Below are positions 58,223 to 64,000 of a DNA stretch of 64,000 bases, piece by piece; position 1 is the first letter of the stretch, and each line of letters opens with the position of its first letter. Both the position numbers and the translations under genes were made by a program. Under the pieces are notes generated by a model. The model did not search any database, had not been told where the DNA came from, and saw only the letters and a list, made by a program, of their open reading frames with translations. The DNA is from Chrysopilus asiliformis (taxonomy: Eukaryota > Arthropoda > Insecta > Diptera > Rhagionidae), in the NCBI GenBank assembly GCA_964034945.1, contig OZ035963.1:43051090-43115089 (forward strand), in the 5' to 3' direction.

Positions 58223-58277
58223 CTTAACTCGGCCACGCCCTTTTTGATGGGAAATCGATTTCTGAGAGGGGGCGGGG
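58223..58277 (+). repeat. 55-bp deletion monomer, second copy
   Basis: The 9-bp deletion is identical to that at 3332 and sits in the same order of variant neighbours, including the 63-bp AACACGG monomer further right (near 58672). A related arrangement near 52.44-52.57 kb has the same flanks but lacks this monomer altogether. Confidence 0.9.
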
Positions 58278-59855
58278 CTTAACTCGGCCACGCCCCTTTT
58301 TTCAATTTTGTTGGGAAATTGATTTCTGAGAGGAGGCGGGGCTTAACTCGGCCACGCTCCTTTTTCCAATTTTGATGGGAAATCGATTTCTGAGAGGGGG
58401 CGGGGCTTAACTCGGCCACGCCCCTTTTTCCAATTTTGATGGGAAATCGATTTCTGAGAGGGGGCGGGGCTTAACTCGGCCACGCCCCTTTTTCCAATTT
58501 TGATGGGAAATCGATTTCTGAGAGGGGGCGGGGCTTAACTCGGCCACGCCCCTTTTTCCAATTTTGATGGGAAATCGATTTCTGAGAGGGGGCGGGGCTT
58601 AACTCGGTCACGCCCCTTTTTCCAATTTTGATGGGAAATCGATTTCTGAGAGGGGGCGGGGCTTAACACGGCCACGCCCCTTTTTCAATTTTGATGGGAA
58701 ATCGATTTCTGAGAGGGGGCGGGGCTTAACTCGGCCACGCCCCTTTTTCCAATTTTGATGGGAAATCGATTTCTGAGAGGGGGCGGGGCTTAACTCGGCC
58801 ACGCCCCTTTTTCCAATTTTGATGGGAAATCGATTTCTGAGAGGGGGCGGGGCTTAACTCGGCCACGCCCCTTTGTTTAACTTTGATGGGAAATCGATTT
58901 CTGAGAGGGGGCGGGGCTTAACTCGGCCACGCCCCTTTTTCCAATTTTGATGGGAAATCGATTTCTGAGAAGGGGCGGGGCTTAACTCGGCCACGCCTCT
59001 TTTTCCAATTTTGATGGGAAATCGATTTCTGAGGGGGCGGGGCTTAACTCGGCCACGCCCCTTTTTCCAATTTTGATGGGAAATCGATTTCTGAGAGGGG
59101 GCGGGGCTTAACTCGGCCACGCCCCTTTTTCCAATTTTGATGGGAAATCGATTTCTGAGAGGGGGCGGGGCTTAACACGGCCACGCCCCTTTTTCCAATT
59201 TTGATGGGAAATCGATTTCTGAGAGGGGGCGGGGCTTAACTCGGCCACGCCCCTTTTTCCAATTTTGATGGGAAATCGATTTCTGAGAGGGGGCGGGGCT
59301 TAACTCGGCCACGCCCCTTTTTCCAATTTTGATGGGAAATCGATTTCTGAGAGGGGGCGGGGCTTAACTCGGCCACGCCCCTTTTTCCAATTTTGATGGG
59401 AAATCGATTTCTGAGAGGGGGTGGGGCTTAACTCGGCCACGCCCATTTTTCCAATTTTGATGGGAAATCGATTTCTGAGAGGGGGCGGGGCTTCACTCGG
59501 CCACGCCCCTTTTTCCAATTTTGATGGGAAATCGATTTCTGAGAGGGGGCGGGGCTTAACGCGCCCACGCCCCTTTTTCCAATTTTGATGGGAAATCGAT
59601 TTCTGACAGGGGGTGGGGCTTAACTCGGCCACGCCCCTTTTCCAATTTTGATGGGAAATCGATTTCTGAAAGGGGGCGGGGCTTAACTCGGCCACGCCCC
59701 TTTTTCTAATTTTGATGGGAAATCGATTTCTGAGAGGGGGCGGGGCTTAACTCGGCCCCGCCCCTTTTTCCAATTTTGATGGGAAATCGATTTCTGCGAG
59801 GGGGCGGGGCTTAACTCCGCCACGCCCCTTTTTCCAATTTTGATGGGAAATCGAT

Positions 59856-59886
59856 CCAATTTTTCCAATTTTGATGGGAAATCGAT
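59856..59886 (+). repeat. 31-bp truncated monomer, copy near 59.9 kb
   Basis: The junction is identical to the other 31-bp copies. The left flank carries the same CTGCGAGGG and AACTCCGCC changes as the copy at 53.9 kb. The right flank has the GAGGAGGCGGGGTTT monomer and a 9-G tract at 60088. Confidence 0.9.
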
Positions 59887-60087
59887 TTCTGAGAGGGGGC
59901 GGGGCTTAACTCGGCCACGCCCCTTTTTACAATTTTGATGGGAAATTGATTTCTGAGAGGAGGCGGGGTTTAACTCGGCCACGCCCCTTTTTCCAATTTT
60001 GATGGGAAATCGATTTCTGAGAAGGGGCGGGGCTTAACTCGGCCACGCCCATTTTTCCAATTTTGATGGGAAATCGATTTCTGAGAA

Positions 60088-60096
60088 GGGGGGGGG
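60088..60096 (+). repeat. Poly-G tract (9 G)
   Basis: GAGAA type in the composite block next to the 59.86 kb truncated monomer. Confidence 0.9.
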
Positions 60097-60110
60097 CTTA
60101 ACTCGGCCAC

Positions 60111-63100
60111 GCCCATTTTTCCAATTTTGATGGGAAATCGATTTCTGAGAGGGGGCGGGGCTTAACTCGGCCACGCCCCTTTTTCCAATTTTGATGGGAA
60201 ATCGATTTCTGAGAGGGGGCGGGGCTTAGCTCGGCCACGGCCCTTTTTCCAATTTTGATGGGAAATCGATTTCTGAGAGGGGGCGGGGCTTAACTCGGCC
60301 ACGCCCCTTTTTCCAATTTTGATGGGAAATCCATTTTTGAGAGGGGGCCGGGCTTAACTCGGCCACGCCCCTTTTTTCAATTTTGATGGGAAATCGATTT
60401 CTGAGAGGGGGCGGAGCTTAACTCGGCCACGCCCCTTTTTCCAATTTTGATGGGAAATCGATTTCTGAGAGGGGGCGGGTCTTAACTCGGCCACGCCCCT
60501 TTTTCCAATTTTGATGGGAAATCGATTTCTGAGAGGGGGCGGGGCTTAACTCGGTCACGCCCCTTTTTCCAATTTTGATGGGAAATCGATTTGTGAGAAG
60601 GGGTGGGGCTTAACTCGGCCACGCCCCCTTTTCCAATTTTGATGGGAAATCGATTTCTGAGAGGGGGCGGGGCTTAACTCGGCCACGCCCCTTGTTCCAA
60701 TTTTGATGGGAAATCAATTTCTGAGAGGGGACGGGGCTTAACTCGTCCACTCCCCTTTTTCCAATTTTGATGGGAAATCGATTTCTGAGAGGGGGCGGGA
60801 CTTAATTCGGCCACGCCCCTTTTTCCAATTTTGATGGGAAATCGATTTCTGAGAGGGGGCGGGGCTTAACTCGGCCACGCCCCTTTTTCCAATTTTGATA
60901 GGAAATCGATTTCTGAGAGGGGGCGGGGCTTAACTCGGCCACGCCCCTTTTTCCAATTTTGATGGGAAATCGATTTCTGAGAGGGGGCGGGGCTTAACTC
61001 GGCCACGCCCCTTTTTCCAATTTTGATGGGAAATCGATTTCTGAGAGGGGGCGGGGCTTAACGCGGCAACGCCCCTTTTTCCAATTTTGGTGGGAAATCG
61101 ATTTCTGAGAGGGGGCGGGGCTTAACTCGGCCACGCCCCTTTTTCCAATTTTGATGGGAAATCGATTTCTGAGAGGGGGCGGGGCTTAAATCGGCCACGC
61201 CCCTTTTTCCAATTTTGATGGGAAATCGATTTCTGAGAGGGGGCGGGGCTTAACTCGGCCACGCCCCTTTTTCCAATTTTGATGGGAAATCGATTTCTGA
61301 GAGAGGGCGGGGCTTAACTCGGCCACGCCCCTTTTTCCAATTTTGATGGGAAATCGATTTCTGAGGGGGGGCGGGGCTTAACTCGGCCACGCCCCTTTTT
61401 CCAATTTTGATGGAAAATCGATTTCTGAGAGGGGGCGGGGCTTAACTCGGCCACGCCCCTTTTTCCAATTTTGATGGGAAATCGATTTCTGAGAGGGGGC
61501 GGGGCTTAACTCGGCCACGCCCCTTTTTCCAATTTTGATGGGAAATCGATTTCTGAGAGGGGGCGGGGCTTAACTCGGCCACGCCCCTTTTTCCAATTTT
61601 GATGGGAAATTGATTTCTGAGATGAGGCGGGGTTTAACTCGGCCACGCCCCTTTTTCCAATTTTGATGGGAAATCGATTTCTGAGAGGGGGCGGGGTTTA
61701 ACTCGGCCACGCCCCTTTTTCCAATTTTGATGGGAAATCGATTTCTGAGAAGGGGCGGGGCTTAACTCGGCCACGCCACTTTTTCCAATTTTGATGGGAA
61801 ATCGATTTCTGTGAAGGGGGGGGGCTTAACTCTGTCACGCCCATTTTTCCAATTTTGGTGGGAAATCGATTTCTGAGAGGGGCGGGGCTTAACTTGGCCA
61901 CGCCCCTTTTTCCAATTTTGATGGGAAATCGATTTCTGAGAGGGGGCGGGGCTTAACTCGGCCACGCCCCTTTTTCAATTTTGATGGGAAATCGATTTCT
62001 GAGAGAGGCCGGGGCTTAATCGGCCACGCCCCTTTTTCCAATTTTGATGGGAAATCGATTTCTGAGAGGGGGCGGGGCTTAACTCGGCCACGCCCCTTTT
62101 TCCAATTTTGATGGGAAATCGATTTCTGAGAAGGGGCGGGTCTTAACTCGGCCACGCCCCTTTTTCCAATTTTGATGGGAAATCGATTTCTGAGAGGGGG
62201 CGGGGCTTAACGCGGCAACGCCCCTTTTTCCAATTTTGATGGGAAATCGATTTCTGAGAGGGGGCGGGGCTTAACTCGGCCACGCCCCTTTTTCCAATTT
62301 TGATGGGAAATCGATTTCTGAGAGGGGGCGGGGCTTAACTCGGCCACGCCCCTTTTTCTAATTTTGATGGGAAATCGATTTCTGAGAGGAGGCGGGGTTT
62401 AACTCGGCCACGCCCCTTTTTCCAATTTTGATGGGAAATCGATTTCTGAGAGGGGGCGGGGCTTAACTCGGCCACGCCCCTTTTTCCAATTTTGATGGGA
62501 AATCGATTTCTGAGAAGGGGCGGGGCTTAACTCGGCCACGCCCCTTTTTCCAATTTTGATAGGAAATCGATTTCTGAGAGGGGGCGGGGCTTAACTCGGC
62601 CACGCCCCTTTTTCCAATTTTGATGGGAAATCGATTTCTGAGAGGGGGCAGGGCTTAACTCGGCCACGCCCCTTTTTCCAATTTTGATAGGAAATCGATT
62701 TCTGAGAGGGGGCGGGGCTTAACTCGGCCACGCCCCTTTTTCCAATTTTGATGGGAAATCGATTTCTGAGAGGGGGCGGGGCTTAACTCGGCCACGTCCC
62801 TTTTTCCAATTTTGATGGGAAATCGATTTCTGAAAGGGGCGGGGCTTCACTCGGCCACGCCCCTTTTTCCAATTTTGATGGGAAATCGATTTCTGAGAGG
62901 GGGCGGGTCTTAACTCGGCCACGTCCCTTTTTCCAATTTTGATGGGAAATTGATTTCTGAGAGGGGGTGGGGCTTAACTCGGCCACGCCCCTTTTTCCAA
63001 TTTTGATGGGAAATCGATTTCTGAGAGGGGGCGGGGCTTAACTCGGCCACGCCCCTTTTTCCAATTTTGATGGGAAATCGATTTCTGAGAGGAGGCGGGG

Positions 63101-64000
63101 TTTATCTCGGCCACGCCCCTTTTTCCAATTTTGATGGGAAATCGATTTCTGAGAGGGGGCGGGGCTTAACTCGGCCACGCCCCTTTTTCCAATTTTGATG
63201 GGAAATCGATTTCTGAGAAGGGGCGTGGCTTAACTCGGCCACGCCCCTTTTTCTAATTTTGATGGGAAATCGATTTCTGAGAGGGGGCGGGGCTTAACTC
63301 GGCCACGCCCCTTTTTCCAATTTTGATGGGAAATCGATTTCTGAGAGGGGGTGGGGCTTAACTCGGCCACGCCCCTTTTTCAAATTTTGATGTTAAATCG
63401 ATTTCTGAGAGGGGGCGGGGCTTAGCTCGGCCACGGCCCTTTTTCCAATTTTGATGGGAAATCGATTTCTGAGAGGGGGCGGGGCTTAACTCGGCACGCC
63501 CCTTTTTCCAATTTTGATGGGAAATCGATTTCTGAGAGGGGGCGGGGCTTAACTCGGCCACGCCCCTTTTTCCAATTTTGACGGAAAATCGATTTCTGAG
63601 AGGGGGCGGGGCTTAACTCGGCCACGCCCCTTTTTCCAATTTTGATGGGAAATCGATTTCTGAGAGGGGGCGGGGCTTAACTCGGCCACGCCCCTTTTTC
63701 CAATTTTGATGGGAAATTGATTTCTGAGATGAGGCGGGGTTTAACTCGGCCACGCCCCTTTTTCCAATTTTGATGGGAAATCGATTTCTGAGAGGGGGCG
63801 GGGCTTAACTCGGCCACGCCCCTTTTTCCAATTTTGATGGGAAATCGATTTCTGAGAGGGGGCGGGGCTTAACTCGGCCACGCCCCTTTTTCCAATTTTG
63901 ATGGGAAATCGATTTCTGAGAAGGGGCGGGTCTTAACTCGGCCACGCCCCTTTTTCCAATTTTGATGGGAAATCGATTTCTGAGAGGGGGCGGGGCTTAC
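60111..64000 (+). repeat. Right end: patchwork of segments shared with distant parts of the array
   Basis: Stretches here match 42.40-43.12 kb (lag 18,294 bp), 30.7-31.7 kb (lag 31,275 then 31,339 bp, one monomer step), 29.2-30.17 kb (33,259 bp) and 36.2-36.8 kb (27,051 then 26,923 bp). A 9-G tract in a GTGAA monomer lies at 61816-61824. The sequence ends inside a monomer at GGGGCTTAC; the last bases differ from CTTAAC, but the window stops there, so no array boundary can be inferred. Confidence 0.82.
61816..61824 (+). repeat. Poly-G tract (9 G), GTGAA type
   Basis: CGCCACTTTTT lies before it. CTCTGTCACGCCCA follows, then a private TTTTGGTGGG change. Confidence 0.9.

Larger units (their letters stand above)
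57081..60110 (+). repeat. Segment with copies of the 51.7-52.5, 3.3-3.7 and 53.7-54.2 kb orders
   Basis: AAATCCATTTTTGAG (57174) repeats 54364. The stretch 57.45-58.2 kb matches 51.73-52.45 kb at 5,722 bp. The 55-bp monomer at 58223 and its flanks match 3.3-3.7 kb. CTTTGTTTAACTTTG at 58871 matches 52711. AACGCGCCCACG, CTGACAGGGGG, GGCCCCGCC and CTCCGCC (59.56-59.82 kb) precede the 31-bp truncation exactly as near 53.7-53.9 kb. Single changes such as TTTTTACAATTTT (near 59927) are private. Confidence 0.8.
1..64000 (+). repeat. 64-bp tandem satellite array, about 1,000 monomers, fills the window
   Basis: The same 64-bp unit recurs without a break from base 1 to base 64000, always in one orientation. 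The first CTTAAC starts at 3, and the last, cut or mutated, starts at 63996, which gives about 1,000 periods. Most copies differ from the consensus at zero to three positions. Length variants of 22, 25, 31, 55, 62, 63 and 65 bp and poly-G expansions account for the phase drift. No unique DNA, no second repeat family and no inverted segment was seen, and neither array edge is inside the window. The plus strand is defined here by the CTTAACTCGGCCACG orientation. The family is not one I can name; the role (heterochromatin, centromere or subtelomere) is not shown by the sequence. Confidence 0.98.

Noticed and set aside
1..64000. CRISPR array (direct repeats with spacers)
   Set aside because: Both the repeat-like and spacer-like parts are conserved between units. 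There are no variable spacers, and a 64-bp pure tandem unit is satellite structure.
1..64000. CENP-B box in the monomer
   Set aside because: Neither strand of the consensus has the TTCG....A..CGGG pattern; the TTCGATGGG variants lack the second half.
1..64000. Telomeric or subtelomeric simple repeats
   Set aside because: No TTAGGG, TTAGGC or similar hexamer arrays occur. The G-rich part is fixed within a 64-bp unit.
1..64000. Transposon insertions with target-site duplications, despite a TTAA in each monomer
   Set aside because: No non-satellite DNA interrupts the array. TTAA is simply part of CTTAAC.
1..64000. A true tRNA gene on the minus strand
   Set aside because: Only an A-box-like stretch is seen; the D-loop GG, anticodon arm, B box and acceptor pairing are missing.
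63996..64000. Array boundary at the last bases (CTTAC instead of CTTAAC)
   Set aside because: A single change is common within the array (CTTACCTCGG also occurs near 37073), and the window ends there, so no boundary can be claimed.
1..64000. G-quadruplexes in every monomer
   Set aside because: The ordinary monomer has three G runs with a 17-base loop between the first two and does not meet the usual four-run pattern within one unit; only the long poly-G variants do.

Overview
The whole 64 kb window is one uninterrupted satellite DNA array. A 64-bp monomer is repeated head to tail about 1,000 times, always in the same orientation, from the first base to the last. I found no protein-coding gene, RNA gene, transposon, CRISPR array or unique-sequence island. 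Numbered from the C of CTTAAC, the monomer reads: CTTAACTCGGCCA (1-13), CGCCCC (14-19), TTTTT (20-24), CCAATTTT (25-32), GATGGG (33-38), a 12-bp palindrome GAAATCGATTTC (38-49) with a ClaI site, GAGA (51-54), then GGGGG-C-GGGG (55-64). It is about 53% G+C, with a GC-rich half and an AT-rich half.

The array suggests a eukaryotic heterochromatic or other satellite-rich chromosome region, because arrays of this size and purity are typical of satellite DNA. The taxon cannot be assigned from the sequence. CpG is not depleted in the consensus (four CpG per monomer, observed/expected about 0.9), which fits a lineage or compartment with little CpG-methylation decay. A resemblance of short motifs to nematode repeats is only an impression.

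Layout, left to right: 1-3 kb, near-consensus DNA plus the first copies of a recurrent composite block (31-bp truncated monomer, GAGGAGGCGGGGTTT monomer, poly-G monomer, TTAGCTCGGCCACGG monomer and a string of diagnostic variants). 4.4-7.25 kb, a higher-order repeat with 1,174-bp and 919-bp periods. 7.3-11.7 kb, a domain of TTCGATGGG and CCACTTTT variants. 11.7-15.3 kb, near-consensus DNA with 1,024-bp and 320-bp duplications. 15.3-18.2 kb, the composite block twice at about 896 bp. 18.8-22.9 kb, a 2,045-bp tandem pair. 22.9-43 kb, mosaics of these modules with 192-, 256-, 384-, 1,152- and 1,920-bp duplications. 43.2-49.5 kb, a duplicated segment of about 2.4 kb (lag about 4.1 kb) that differs by exact-monomer deletions. 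49.5-60 kb, a domain of private variants (TTTAGATGGG, AACCCGG, 65-bp monomers). 60-64 kb, segments copied from several distant places (18.3, 27, 31.3 and 33.3 kb away).

Minus-strand open frames are common but arise from the repeat itself. A 64-bp period is 3n+1, so the frame rotates every monomer and the same low-complexity peptide recurs every 64 codons. The interest lies in the structure and evolution of the array: linked variant modules, quantal gains and losses of monomers, local poly-G expansion, and a monomer whose GC-rich half carries Sp/KLF-like motifs and a hairpin.
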